From positions 1 to 64,000 of the forward strand of contig JBLHLW010000011.1 of NCBI GenBank assembly GCA_047621345.1: DNA of 64,000 bases, in the 5' to 3' direction. Below are positions 6,868 to 16,973 of the stretch, piece after piece (positions within the stretch are counted from its first letter, which is position 1; each line of letters opens with the position of its first letter). This stretch comes from Actimicrobium sp047621345. GTDB lineage: Bacteria; Pseudomonadota; Gammaproteobacteria; Burkholderiales; Burkholderiaceae_D. The position numbers and the translations under genes are program-made. Below the pieces are notes generated by a model. The model saw only the letters and a program-made list of their open reading frames with translations, made no database searches and had not been told where the DNA came from.

Positions 6868-9666
6868 ATGCAACCCCGAATTCAGAACATGACCCTTCGC
6901 ATTAAAACGTTATCGTTGAAGCCGCGCATTGCCACGGCCACCCCTGTTGAACCTGCCGTCGTGATCGCGCCTGGCGCGCCTGCGGATGGCGAGGCGACGA
7001 CCGGACCGCTGATCGTGGTGCGGCGTTCGCGTCTGGTGCGGCACGATGTGCCGGGCAGTGCGGCGTCCAATGATGTGAGTGAGGATGGTAAGCCGGAGCC
7101 CGTCGTGGCAGTGGCGGTCGAGCCAGCAGCTGCAGCAACACCGACGGCTGCGTTGATCCCGGTCAAGCCTTTGGCTGATCTGGCGCCGGCCTCAGCCGTC
7201 GCTGTTCCAGAGGCCGATCCGGTTGTCGATCTCGTTATCGCGCCTTCGGTTGATCCCGTGATCGATCCAGTCATGGATGCGGCCAGTGAGAATGTCGAGC
7301 ACGGTGCTGTTGCTGGCGAGGAATTTGTCAGCGCGTACGAAGGTGCGCCGCAGCCGTCGGGGCCACCGCCGGTCGTGATCCAGAAGGTATCGCGCCGTGC
7401 CGTCGTCATGCCAAAAATGCCGGTCGCCGAGGTCGTGCCCGAGCCAGTAGCGCAGGAAGTCGTCGTAAAAAAAGTCGCGCGACGTTCCGTCGTACTGCCG
7501 TCCGTTGCCAGCGCGCCGGTTGCGGTGAGTAACGAACCGGTGCACTCGCTGGCATTGGCCAAAAAGACGGCCAAGCTGGCCTCAGCGGTGACCACCACCC
7601 GAAAAGCGGTCGGTCCAGCGGTACGCTCCAGCGCCAGCGCGTCAGTCTTCAAGCCACCAGCAGCGCCCGTTGTCACGGCCGCCGCAGTTGTCCCGACGAT
7701 TTCGCCTGCTGTCATCGCTGCGTTTGCCGCACCGCGCGCGACCAAGAGCAAGGATGGCGCGTCACGGCAGGCCATCCCGACGCCGGCGTTGAGTTTGCAG
7801 GAACAGGAACTACGGCTGTTGAAAATCAAGACTCTGATTGCTATTGGCAGCGATCGCGGTTATCTGACCCACGCTGAAATTAACGACCATTTACCGGACG
7901 AAGTCGCCGAAGGCGAATCGATGGATCGCATCGTCGCCACCTTCAACGACATGGGCATCGCCGTCTACGAAAAAGCGCCGGACGCCGATACGCTGCTGTT
8001 ATCCGACAAGGTGGCCTCCAGTCACGACGGCGCCGAAGCGGCGGTGGCAACAGCCCTCTCGTCGATCGATGCCGATTTTGGCCGTACCACCGATCCGACC
8101 CGCATGTATCTGCGCGAGATGGGCACCACCCCATTGCTGAGTCGCTCCGAAGAAGTCGAGATCGCCAAGCGCATCGAAGCGGGTCTGGCCGACATGATGC
8201 AGGCGATCTCGGCATGTCCGATGGTGGTTGCCGAACTGCTGGCCGTAGCGCAAAAAATCGCCGCCGATGAAACTGCCATTGATGATGTGGTCGATGGCGA
8301 AGCCGATGTGCCCGCTGCGGACGCTGCGCAGGCTGAAGCGGAGGTCGAGGTAACGGAAGAAACCAGCGATAACGACGAGTCTGACGAAGCCGATACAACC
8401 GCCGATGTAGTCAGTCAGGCCGATAGCGACCTCTTGTCGGCCGCGCAACTGGCTAACCTGAAGCGAACCAGCCTGGCACGTTTCGCCACCATCGCGCAGC
8501 AGCACGCACTGATGCTGGCGGCTGCAGCGACTGACGGCTTCCATTGCAGTGCCTACACCGAGGCGCAGGCGATCATCTCGGCCGAAATGCTGCACCTGCG
8601 CTTTACCGCCAAGATGGTGCAGAAGCTCAGTGAATTGCTGCGCATCCAGATGGGTGAAATGCGCGCGATTGAAAAGCAGGTCCTTGACCTCGTGGTCAAT
8701 CGCGGAGGCATGCCACGCAGCCTGTTTATCGCGACTTTCCCGGGCAACGAAATCGACCTAGGCTGGATCGATCTGGTCGTCGCGGGTCAGCAAGCGTATT
8801 GCGTCACACTGGCACGCCAGATTCCGGCCATCAAGGAATTGCAGACCCGTCTGATTGCACTGCAGGAGCGGGTCGGCTTGCCGTTGCCGCAATTGCGCCG
8901 CGTCAGCAAGCAAATGTCGACCGGCGAATTGCGCGCCCGTCAGGCCAAGCGCGACATGACCGAAGCCAATTTGCGGCTCGTCGTGTCGATCGCCAAGAAG
9001 TACATCAACCGCGGCATGCAATTCCTTGACCTGATTCAGGAAGGTAATATTGGCTTGCTCAAAGCCGTCGATAAATTCGAATACCGACGCGGCTATAAAT
9101 TTTCGACCTATGCGACCTGGTGGATACGTCAGGCGGTCTCGCGCGCGATTGCCGATCAGGCACGTACGATCCGGGTGCCGGTGCACATGCTCGAAACCGT
9201 CAACAAGCTCAACCGGATTGCCCGCCGCATCTTGCAGGAAACCGGTGTCGAAGCCGACCTGCCGACGCTGGCGCTGCACATGGAGCTGACCGAGCAAAAA
9301 GTGCGCGAGATCATGAAGATCGCGCGCGAGCCAATTTCGATGGAATCTCCGGTCGGTGACGACGGCGATTCGCAGCTCGGTGATTTCATTCAGGACAGCA
9401 CCACCACCGCACCGCTCGAAGCTGCCGTCGATGCCTCAATGCGGACCGCGATCAAGGAAGTGCTCGATGCCTTGCCACCCCGCGAGGCGAAGATCCTGCG
9501 TATGCGTTATGGTCTGGACACGCAGTCGGATCACACGCTGGAAGAGGTCGGCAAACAGTTCGAAGTCACGCGCGAACGGATTCGTCAAATTGAAAGCAAG
9601 GCGCTGGTCAAGTTGCGTCATCCGTCGCGGGCCGACAAGCTGAAAATCTTTGTAGAAGGTAACTGA
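6868..9666 (+). CDS. rpoD: RpoD-family sigma-70 factor with long N-terminal extension
   Basis: A primary-type sigma factor that directs core RNA polymerase to promoters; 932 residues, longer than usual. Residues 1-310 are Ala/Val/Pro-rich with three RR-x-VV-like motifs (VRRSRLV at 51, SRRAVVMP at 175, ARRSVVLP at 204). Then come region 1.1 (about 311-378), region 1.2 (RTTDPTRMYLREMGT, 406), an acidic non-conserved insert (about 470-520), regions 2.1-2.4 (DLIQEGNIGL to TYATWWIRQAV, 721-757), region 3, and region 4.2 (LEEVGKQFEVTRERIRQIE, 891-909). Several usually invariant positions differ slightly, so it may be a second RpoD-like factor. ATG 6889 is an alternative start. Confidence 0.9.
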   Translation: MQPRIQNMTLRIKTLSLKPRIATATPVEPAVVIAPGAPADGEATTGPLIVVRRSRLVRHDVPGSAASNDVSEDGKPEPVVAVAVEPAAAATPTAALIPVKPLADLAPASAVAVPEADPVVDLVIAPSVDPVIDPVMDAASENVEHGAVAGEEFVSAYEGAPQPSGPPPVVIQKVSRRAVVMPKMPVAEVVPEPVAQEVVVKKVARRSVVLPSVASAPVAVSNEPVHSLALAKKTAKLASAVTTTRKAVGPAVRSSASASVFKPPAAPVVTAAAVVPTISPAVIAAFAAPRATKSKDGASRQAIPTPALSLQEQELRLLKIKTLIAIGSDRGYLTHAEINDHLPDEVAEGESMDRIVATFNDMGIAVYEKAPDADTLLLSDKVASSHDGAEAAVATALSSIDADFGRTTDPTRMYLREMGTTPLLSRSEEVEIAKRIEAGLADMMQAISACPMVVAELLAVAQKIAADETAIDDVVDGEADVPAADAAQAEAEVEVTEETSDNDESDEADTTADVVSQADSDLLSAAQLANLKRTSLARFATIAQQHALMLAAAATDGFHCSAYTEAQAIISAEMLHLRFTAKMVQKLSELLRIQMGEMRAIEKQVLDLVVNRGGMPRSLFIATFPGNEIDLGWIDLVVAGQQAYCVTLARQIPAIKELQTRLIALQERVGLPLPQLRRVSKQMSTGELRARQAKRDMTEANLRLVVSIAKKYINRGMQFLDLIQEGNIGLLKAVDKFEYRRGYKFSTYATWWIRQAVSRAIADQARTIRVPVHMLETVNKLNRIARRILQETGVEADLPTLALHMELTEQKVREIMKIAREPISMESPVGDDGDSQLGDFIQDSTTTAPLEAAVDASMRTAIKEVLDALPPREAKILRMRYGLDTQSDHTLEEVGKQFEVTRERIRQIESKALVKLRHPSRADKLKIFVEGN

Positions 9667-9780
9667 CAGTGGATTCGCTTTTGGTGATACTCAAAACCCG
9701 AACATCGCTGGTCTGACATGCTTACTACAATTTGTTCATAACGGATTCCCGATGCCTTTGCTGCTGCCGTTGTGCTGCAT

Positions 9781-12700
9781 ATGAAACGTTTTCTGCAATC
9801 TCTCCGAGATCACCTCGGCGCGGTGCTGAGTTTGCGAGTCCGCATCGTCGCGGCGGTATTGCTAACGGTGCTAACGGCAACCGTCAGCGTGACATTGCTG
9901 TCAATGTCCTTGGGCCGGCAGGAAATGAAAGAGGCCATCGCGGCCGACCAGAGTGCGTTGCTGACCCGCACCGCCGATCAGATCGACCAGAAATTCGAAC
10001 GCCGCCTTGCCGCACTGGCATTGCTGGCTAAAAAAATCATCCAAGACAATGCTGCCGGACCCGATGCACTGCAACGCTATGTGGAAAGCCAGTCGGAATT
10101 ATCAGTCTGGTTTGACAATCTGCTGGTGGCCAGGACCGACGGTACCGTCCTTGCCAACCTGATTAGTTCGACTAGTCGCGCGGGGGTCAATCTCGCTGGA
10201 CGCGAGTATTTTCAGGACACCTTGGCACTGCGCACCGGTGTCATTTCGCGGCCGGTCAGTAGCGTCATCACAGGTCGTCCGGTAGTCCTGATTACTGCGC
10301 CGGTATTCGATTCCGCTGGCAAGTTGGTGATGGTGCTAGTCGGTAGTATCGAGCTGGCAAAGGATAATTTTGTTGCCAACCTGGGCAAGGCGCACATCGG
10401 CAAGTCGGGCTATTTTTTCATCATGACGTCCGACGGCATGTTTGTTTCACATCCGGATGCCGCACGGATATTGCAATCGGCGCGTCCGTTTCTGGCGGGT
10501 AATCCAGCGCTGGTAAAGGCGATGGAGGGCTTCGAAGGAACCATCGAATCGCCCGACAGCCTTGGTGCCGAGAGTCTGTTTTCATTCCGGCGCTTGTACA
10601 CGACTAGCTGGATACTGGCATCGGTACAGCCTGCCCAAGAAGCCTTTTCCACGATCGATCGCGCCGAGCGACGCTCGCTGCTGTTCGTGTTGTTGCTGGC
10701 GCTGTGTGCCGGGCCGCTGGTCTGGTGGGCAATCGATCGGCAGTTACGTCCGCTCGACCAGCTTGCTAGCCGTATTGGTGCCGTGCGGCACCGACCGTCG
10801 CTCGTGATGCTGCCGGCAGTCTATGCCGCGACCGAGTTCGGTCGTCTGGCCCAATCGTTCGATGAACTGATGCGTGATCGCCTGATCGCCGAAAGCCGCT
10901 ACCAGCGCAGCGCCGAAGAGTTGCGCGCCGCGACCGACAGCAAGCTCGATGCGTTTTTCATTTTGCAGGCCGAGCGCAATGCCGCCGGCGAGGTGGTCGA
11001 TTTCCGTTTCAGCTACATCAATGAAAACGGCTTACAGCTTCTGGGACTGACGCGCGAGCAAGTGCTTGGGCAGCTTCTGTGTGTCTTGTTGCCGGTCAAT
11101 CGGACCGAGGGCTTCTTTGATCGCTACGTGCAAGTACTGCAATCGGGCATCGCACTGCAGGAAGAGTTCGCAATCGACGCGCCCGGCATTCACGCCACCT
11201 GGCTGGCGCATCAGGTCACGGCGCTGGCCGATGGCGTGGCGATCACGTCGCGCAATATCAGTCAGCGCAAGCTCGACGAACTGGAGTTATCGACCAATCG
11301 CGCCTTCCTGCAATCGCTGGTCGATCACTTGCCGGTGATCGTTTATTCGAAAAGCATGCACGCCGCAACCTATGGCCAGTTCGTGTTGTGGAACAAGGCC
11401 GCCGAGCGCATCACCGGATTGACTGCAGCGCTGGTAGTGGGCAAAACGGATCGCGAGCTGTTCGCCCCCGCCATCGCCGATACCTATGAGCAGCACGACC
11501 GTAATATCCTCTCGCGCCGCGCACCCATCACGGTGCCAATCCATCCGATTCGCCGGCCGGACGGTGCACCACGGGTGCTGCGCACACAGTCGCTGCCGGT
11601 GTTCGATGCGGCGGGTGAAGTGGAGTTTGTACTGGGTATTTCTGAAGACATCACCGATCTGCATGCCGAGCGTCTCGCGCTCGAAGCGAGCGAGCAGCGT
11701 TTGCGCGTGACCCTCAATTCGATCGGCGACGCTGTCATTACGACCGACATGCAAGCGCGGGTGACCTACCTCAATCCGGCTGCCGAGCGCATGACCGGGT
11801 GGCTGCTGGCCGACGTCGTCCTCCGGCCGCTGACTGAGGTGTTCCGGATATTTCATGGCGACGAGGACATGGCGCTGGCCGATCCCGTCGGGGTAGTCAT
11901 TGCCAGCGGTGTCCCTAGCAGCACACCGGGTAGTGTGATGCTGGCCGGACCGGGCGGTGTGCGTGCTGCGATCGAGAATATGGCGGCGCCTATCCGCGAT
12001 GTGGATAACGTGATGCTGGGCGTAGTGCTGGTGTTCCATGATGTCAGTCAGGCCCATGTGATGGCCGAAAAAATGAAGCATCTGGCCGCGCATGATGCGC
12101 TCACTGGCCTCCTCAACCGGCGCGAGTTCGAGCGCCGGCTTGAGCAATCGGTGGTATCAGCCAGCAGCGAAGGGAAGGAGCACACGGTCCTCTACCTCGA
12201 TCTGGATCAATTCAAGATCGTCAACGACACCTGTGGCCATGTCGCCGGCGACGAACTGCTGCGCCAGCTGACGACACTGCTGCAAGCGAAGCTGCGATTG
12301 AGCGATACGCTGGCGCGCCTCGGCGGCGACGAGTTCGGCGTGCTGCTCGAAAGCTGTGCTACCGCGCCGGCACTGCGCGTGGCCGAGCAATTGCGCCAGA
12401 CCGTCAGCGATTTTCAATTTGCGTGGCTCGACAAGTCATTTCCGATTGGTGTGAGTATCGGGTTAGTGACCTTCGGCGCAGGCGTGACGACGCCGGATAT
12501 TCTGCGCATGGCCGATAGTGCCTGTTACGTTGCCAAGGACAAGGGCCGCAATCGGGTCCATGTGTACACCGAAGAAAATGCCGAACTGGCGCACCGCAAG
12601 GGCCAGATGAGCTGGGTCGCGCGCTTGCAGCAGGCGCTCGACGAGGACCGGTTTGTCCTGTTTCGACAGCCCATCATGGCGCTTGGCGCCGGTCTTGGCA

Positions 12701-13341
12701 GTCACGATGAACTGCTGCTACGCCTGCGCGACGACGACGGTTCACTGATTCCGCCGATGGCCTTCATCCCGGCGGCCGAACGCTATGGCCTGATGCCGGC
12801 GCTGGACCGCTGGGTGATTCGGCGGGCGCTGGCGACCCATGCGCTGCGTCATCCACCGGGCGGTGTGCCGGCGCTGGTCGCGATCAACTTGTCGGGAACG
12901 TCGATTGGTGACGAGACGTTCCTGCCCTTTGTGCTGGAGCAGTTTGCGTTGACTGGCGTGACGCCATCCGAAATTTGCTTCGAGATCACCGAGACGGCGG
13001 CCATTGCCAACCTCGGTGAAGCCACCGTCCTTATCCGAGCGCTGAAAGCGATCGGTTGCAAGTTTTCGCTGGATGACTTTGGCAGCGGCATGTCGTCATT
13101 TACATATCTCAAGCACTTGCCGGTCGACTACCTGAAGATCGATGGCAGTTTCGTCAAGGACATGATCGATGATCCGGTGGATCGTGCCATGGTCGAAGCG
13201 ATCCATCGGATCGGCCATGTGATGGGCTTGCAAACCATCGCCGAATTCGTCGAGACCGATGCCATCATCGCGGTGTTGCGTGAGATCGGTGTCGATTATG
13301 CGCAGGGCTATGCGATTGGCAAGCCGGTAGCTTGTCCTTGA
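9781..13341 (+). CDS. Membrane GGDEF-EAL protein with Cache and PAS sensors
   Basis: A protein of about 1,186 residues likely to make and/or break cyclic di-GMP. From the N-terminus: membrane helix (about 22-45), periplasmic double-Cache ligand domain (about 55-290), second helix (about 302-320), HAMP-like segment, two or three PAS domains (about 385-755), a GGDEF domain with intact GGDEF and an RLSD inhibitory I-site five residues before it, then an EAL domain. The EAL signature is ELLLRL rather than EALLRL, but DDFGSG and the LKIDGSFV strand are present, so phosphodiesterase activity is plausible. A GTG nine bases upstream (9772) is an alternative start. It follows the sigma gene by about 110 bp. 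Confidence 0.9.
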   Translation: MKRFLQSLRDHLGAVLSLRVRIVAAVLLTVLTATVSVTLLSMSLGRQEMKEAIAADQSALLTRTADQIDQKFERRLAALALLAKKIIQDNAAGPDALQRYVESQSELSVWFDNLLVARTDGTVLANLISSTSRAGVNLAGREYFQDTLALRTGVISRPVSSVITGRPVVLITAPVFDSAGKLVMVLVGSIELAKDNFVANLGKAHIGKSGYFFIMTSDGMFVSHPDAARILQSARPFLAGNPALVKAMEGFEGTIESPDSLGAESLFSFRRLYTTSWILASVQPAQEAFSTIDRAERRSLLFVLLLALCAGPLVWWAIDRQLRPLDQLASRIGAVRHRPSLVMLPAVYAATEFGRLAQSFDELMRDRLIAESRYQRSAEELRAATDSKLDAFFILQAERNAAGEVVDFRFSYINENGLQLLGLTREQVLGQLLCVLLPVNRTEGFFDRYVQVLQSGIALQEEFAIDAPGIHATWLAHQVTALADGVAITSRNISQRKLDELELSTNRAFLQSLVDHLPVIVYSKSMHAATYGQFVLWNKAAERITGLTAALVVGKTDRELFAPAIADTYEQHDRNILSRRAPITVPIHPIRRPDGAPRVLRTQSLPVFDAAGEVEFVLGISEDITDLHAERLALEASEQRLRVTLNSIGDAVITTDMQARVTYLNPAAERMTGWLLADVVLRPLTEVFRIFHGDEDMALADPVGVVIASGVPSSTPGSVMLAGPGGVRAAIENMAAPIRDVDNVMLGVVLVFHDVSQAHVMAEKMKHLAAHDALTGLLNRREFERRLEQSVVSASSEGKEHTVLYLDLDQFKIVNDTCGHVAGDELLRQLTTLLQAKLRLSDTLARLGGDEFGVLLESCATAPALRVAEQLRQTVSDFQFAWLDKSFPIGVSIGLVTFGAGVTTPDILRMADSACYVAKDKGRNRVHVYTEENAELAHRKGQMSWVARLQQALDEDRFVLFRQPIMALGAGLGSHDELLLRLRDDDGSLIPPMAFIPAAERYGLMPALDRWVIRRALATHALRHPPGGVPALVAINLSGTSIGDETFLPFVLEQFALTGVTPSEICFEITETAAIANLGEATVLIRALKAIGCKFSLDDFGSGMSSFTYLKHLPVDYLKIDGSFVKDMIDDPVDRAMVEAIHRIGHVMGLQTIAEFVETDAIIAVLREIGVDYAQGYAIGKPVACP

Positions 13342-13412
13342 CAGGCTGCGCTTGCCCCACGCTGCGAAGGGACCGATCCGCAGTCTTTTTTTATCGTGAG
13401 AGGGGATGACTC

Positions 13413-15992
13413 ATGCAGGCTCCTGCACTTCCGGAAAATGAAGTTGAGCGCCTTGCTGCGCTGGCGCGCTATGCGATTGTTGATTCCGCCGAAGAAGGGG
13501 AGTTCGACGATTTCACGCAACTGGCGACGCATATTTGCGGGGTGCCGATTGCCCTGATCTCGCTCGTCGACGCCAGTCGCCAGTGGTTCAAAAGCCATGT
13601 CGGGCTCGATGTTGTCGAGACCGATCGTACGCTGTCGTTTTGCGGGCATGCCATTCTGGCCGATGGCTTGTTCGAAGTGCCCGATGCCGCGCGCGACGCC
13701 CGCTTTCAAGACAATCCGCTCGTCACTGACGGCCCGCAGCTGCGCTACTATGCCGGCGAACCGCTGGTGACGGACGATGGCTTTCGGATCGGCACCTTGT
13801 GCGTGATGGACCAGATTCCGCGCTCGCTGTCGGTGTCACAGCGCGCCGCCATGGCCGCACTTGGCCGCAGCGTCATGCGCCAGATCGAGAGCCGCCGTAC
13901 CTCCCGTCTGCTGGATGAAAAATCCCGGTTTCAGGAAGCGGTGCTCGATAGCGCCGACATTGCCCTGATATCGACCGGACCGGATGGCGCCATTTCCAGT
14001 TTCAATCGCGGTGCGCAAGTCATGCTGGGTTATCCGGCCGAGGCCATGCCGGGACGTGCCATTGCTGACCTGTTTGCCATGCCGTTGCCAGCGGTCGTGG
14101 GCGCAGCCGATTATGCGCATCAGATGCTGGTGCTGGCCGGGCAGAGTGACAATGGCTTTGACGGCTGTCAGCTGCAGCGCAGCGATGGCACGCCGGTACC
14201 GGTGCACTTGTCGGTAACGGCGGTGCGGGACCGCGATGGTCACTTGCTGGGCGCCTTGCATCTCGCGCAGGACATCAGCAAGCGCCGTCAGGCGCAAGCG
14301 GCCCAGCGTCGTGCGACCGACATGCTGCAGAAAATTGCGATGCGCGTTCCGGGTGTGATTTGCCAATTCCGTCGTAATTCAGACGGCACGTACGCGGTCC
14401 CTTATGCCAGCGAACAACTGGTTCAGATTTACCGAGTGAGTCCGCAACAGGCCGTCAGTGACGCCAGCCTGCTCATCGAGACGATTCATCCCGATGACCG
14501 GCAGCAGGTCATGGCGTCGATTGAGCGCTCGGCCGCCGAGCTGTCACCGTGGCGCAAAGAATACCGCTTGCTCTTCGACGATGGGGCGACGTGCTGGGTT
14601 GATGGTAATGGCGTTCCTGAAGCCGCCGACGACGGTGGCGTGCTGTGGCACGCCGTCATTACCGATATCACCGGGCGCAAGGACGCAGAGCTCGAACTCA
14701 TGCGTAGTCATGCCATTCTGGAAACGCTCAATGAGCAACTGCGCGCCAAGCAGGCCGAACTGGCAGCAGTCAGTGACGCCTCGCCGCTTGGACTTTTTCG
14801 TACGGATGCGGCAGGAGGGTGCACCTATATCAACAAAGCCTACGAAACGCTCACTGGTCTGACGCTGGCAAGTGCACGCAGTGACGGTTGGACCGCAGCG
14901 CTGCATCCGGAGGATCGTACCGCCGTCATGGCGGCTTGGGACCAGGCAGTGCGGTGCGCCAGTCGCTATGAACAGGATCAACGCCTTGTGCATGCCGATG
15001 GTGTCGAAGTCATCACCAGGGTCGTGGCCGTACCGATGCTGGTGGATGGCGTGTGCACCGGTTTTGTCGGCACCGCCGACGACATCACACTGCGCCGTCG
15101 CAATACGGAAGCATTGCGTGACAGTGAAAAACGGCTGCGCACGATTACCGACAATTTGCCGGTACTGATTGCGTATATCGACAAGCAGCTCAGGCTGCAA
15201 TTTGCCAATGCCACTATTGAAAGCTGGCTGCATGTCACTCCGGCCGACGCGCAGGGACGCCGCTTCGAAGATATTGTCGAGCCGGGCACTTATGCGCAGC
15301 GCTTGCCGTATCTGTTGCGGGCGCTGGCGGGCGAGCGGGTCGAGTTCGAGATGCTGGTGACCAATGCTGGTGTGGCGCACCATATCCAGACCACTTACGT
15401 GCCGGATCAGGATAGCGATGGCAACGTCCATGGCGTTTATGCGCTCAGCAGTGACATTTCAGCGCTCAAGCAAACGCAACTGCAACTGCAAGCGCTGGCC
15501 CGCTATGACACGCTGACCGGATTGCCGAACCGGTATCACCTGAATCAGACGCTGACCGAAGCGGTGGCCCGCGGCCAGCGCTCGATCGATCACCTTGCGG
15601 TACTGTTTCTGGATATCGATCACTTCAAGCAGATCAACGACACTTGGGGGCATGCCGCCGGTGATGCCGTGCTGGTCGAGTTTGGTAACCGGTTGAAAAC
15701 GGTGGTGCGGGCGACCGATACGGTTGCACGGTTATCCGGTGATGAATTCATTGTGCTGCTGGAAGGCTTGAAATTGATCGAACAAGCCCATGAGATGGCA
15801 CGCAAGATTCTCGCAGCACTGATAGCGCCCTTTGCATGGTCGGGGTTGTCGATCACCGTGAGCGCCAGCATCGGGATTGCTTATGGGTATACCAAGAACC
15901 TGACACCGACAGATTTGCTCGGGCTGGCCGATAAGGCGCTTTACCGGGCCAAGCAGGCCGGCCGCAATGTCGCGCGCGAGGGTGGCGAGTGA
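13413..15992 (+). CDS. GAF-PAS-GGDEF diguanylate cyclase
   Basis: An 859-residue soluble protein predicted to make cyclic di-GMP from two GTP. It has an N-terminal GAF domain (about 20-160), at least three PAS domains (about 165-690) and a C-terminal GGDEF domain. The active-site loop is SGDEF (775-779), an accepted variant. An RATD I-site lies five residues before it, so product inhibition is likely. There is no membrane segment. The ribosome site GAGAGGGG lies about 8 bases before the ATG. It stands 71 bp after the GGDEF-EAL gene on the same strand, so the two may be cotranscribed with opposing or layered activities. Confidence 0.92.
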   Translation: MQAPALPENEVERLAALARYAIVDSAEEGEFDDFTQLATHICGVPIALISLVDASRQWFKSHVGLDVVETDRTLSFCGHAILADGLFEVPDAARDARFQDNPLVTDGPQLRYYAGEPLVTDDGFRIGTLCVMDQIPRSLSVSQRAAMAALGRSVMRQIESRRTSRLLDEKSRFQEAVLDSADIALISTGPDGAISSFNRGAQVMLGYPAEAMPGRAIADLFAMPLPAVVGAADYAHQMLVLAGQSDNGFDGCQLQRSDGTPVPVHLSVTAVRDRDGHLLGALHLAQDISKRRQAQAAQRRATDMLQKIAMRVPGVICQFRRNSDGTYAVPYASEQLVQIYRVSPQQAVSDASLLIETIHPDDRQQVMASIERSAAELSPWRKEYRLLFDDGATCWVDGNGVPEAADDGGVLWHAVITDITGRKDAELELMRSHAILETLNEQLRAKQAELAAVSDASPLGLFRTDAAGGCTYINKAYETLTGLTLASARSDGWTAALHPEDRTAVMAAWDQAVRCASRYEQDQRLVHADGVEVITRVVAVPMLVDGVCTGFVGTADDITLRRRNTEALRDSEKRLRTITDNLPVLIAYIDKQLRLQFANATIESWLHVTPADAQGRRFEDIVEPGTYAQRLPYLLRALAGERVEFEMLVTNAGVAHHIQTTYVPDQDSDGNVHGVYALSSDISALKQTQLQLQALARYDTLTGLPNRYHLNQTLTEAVARGQRSIDHLAVLFLDIDHFKQINDTWGHAAGDAVLVEFGNRLKTVVRATDTVARLSGDEFIVLLEGLKLIEQAHEMARKILAALIAPFAWSGLSITVSASIGIAYGYTKNLTPTDLLGLADKALYRAKQAGRNVAREGGE

Positions 15993-16018
15993 ATTTGTCG
16001 CGCAGTGCACACTTTTTT

Positions 16019-16042
16019 CAGTCAGCAAAATAGTGCTGACTG
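16019..16042. other. Perfect 9-bp inverted repeat between convergent genes
   Basis: CAGTCAGCA and TGCTGACTG separated by a six-base loop lie in the 51-bp gap between the diguanylate cyclase stop and the response regulator stop. The T-run is on the left, before the stem on the plus strand, so it is not a standard intrinsic terminator in either direction. It may still mark or protect a 3' end. Confidence 0.5.
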
Positions 16043-16043
16043 G

Positions 16044-16973
16044 TTAGGATGCCGGTTGCTGGCGCGCCACCAGCGCCGCCGCCGCCGTGCGGGTTTCAAC
16101 TCCAAGCTTGACGAAAATATGTTCGAGGTGTTTGTTGACGGTGCGCGGACTCATGCCGAGGATGTCAGCGATGTCGCGGTTGGTCTTGCCCTTGGCCAGC
16201 CAAGTCAGCACGTCATGCTCGCGTGGCGTCAACTGGTAGCCGTCCAGTGCCGGGCTGGCTGGTTTGACGGGCGCAGATTCGTCGAGCAGCAGCAGCAAGT
16301 CGCCACTGCGCTCGCCGCGCGAAAAACGGATGCACAGCGCAGCTTCCTCACGCTGCACCCGCAGTGGCGCAACAGCAGCCGGATCGGCACTGGCCAGCGG
16401 CAATTGCTGGACTATCCAGCTCTGCAGCGAGGGCGGTAGCGTAGTCGTCGTGTCGTCGCCCGGAAAATACCGTTCCAGCCAGGCCAGCGCCTTGCTGGTC
16501 TGCCAGATCGGCCGGCCTTGTCGATCCAGCACGATGACGGCATGGGCACTGGCTTCACTGGCGGTGTTGGCCAGTGAAATCTGGCTGGCGCTGCGTAACT
16601 GGGCGACGATGCGGGCGATCACTTCGCGTGGTTGTAGCGGCTTGATCACGTAATCATTGCCGCCGACATCGAAGCCGCGCACCACGTGTTCGGTTTCGGT
16701 CAGTCCGGTCATGAAGATCACCGGAATATGGCTGGCGCCGGGCAGGGCACGGATGCGCCGGCAGGTCTCGAAACCATCCATGCCCGGCATCACCGCATCG
16801 AGCAGAATCAGGTCCGGCGTGACATAGCCGAGCCGCTCCAGCGCGCCGCCGCCGTCGGTGGCGACCAGTACCATGTAACCGGCTTCGTCGAGCGCATCCG
16901 ATAGCACCGCCAGATTTTCGGGCACATCGTCGACGATCAGGATTACATGCTGGTCAGGGCGCAGGGGGAGCAT
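16044..16973 (-). CDS. LuxR-type response regulator, partner of the permease-kinase
   Basis: A 309-residue transcription regulator. The N-terminal receiver (about 10-125) has the acidic pair in LIVDD, the phospho-acceptor Asp in LILLDAVMP and the Lys of IKPLQP. A PAS-like middle region follows (about 135-240). The C-terminal LuxR helix-turn-helix is LTPREHDVLTWLAKGKT to MSPRTVNKHLEHIFVKLG. Its start overlaps the end of the upstream kinase gene by 20 bp, a strong sign that they form one two-component system. The likely targets are the divergent transporter and amidase genes; this is inferred from position. Confidence 0.92.
   Translation of the reverse strand: MLPLRPDQHVILIVDDVPENLAVLSDALDEAGYMVLVATDGGGALERLGYVTPDLILLDAVMPGMDGFETCRRIRALPGASHIPVIFMTGLTETEHVVRGFDVGGNDYVIKPLQPREVIARIVAQLRSASQISLANTASEASAHAVIVLDRQGRPIWQTSKALAWLERYFPGDDTTTTLPPSLQSWIVQQLPLASADPAAVAPLRVQREEAALCIRFSRGERSGDLLLLLDESAPVKPASPALDGYQLTPREHDVLTWLAKGKTNRDIADILGMSPRTVNKHLEHIFVKLGVETRTAAAALVARQQPAS

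Noticed and set aside
16019..16042. Intrinsic terminator for the diguanylate cyclase gene
   Set aside because: The inverted repeat is perfect, but the T-run lies before the stem on the plus strand and reads as an A-run after the stem on the minus strand.
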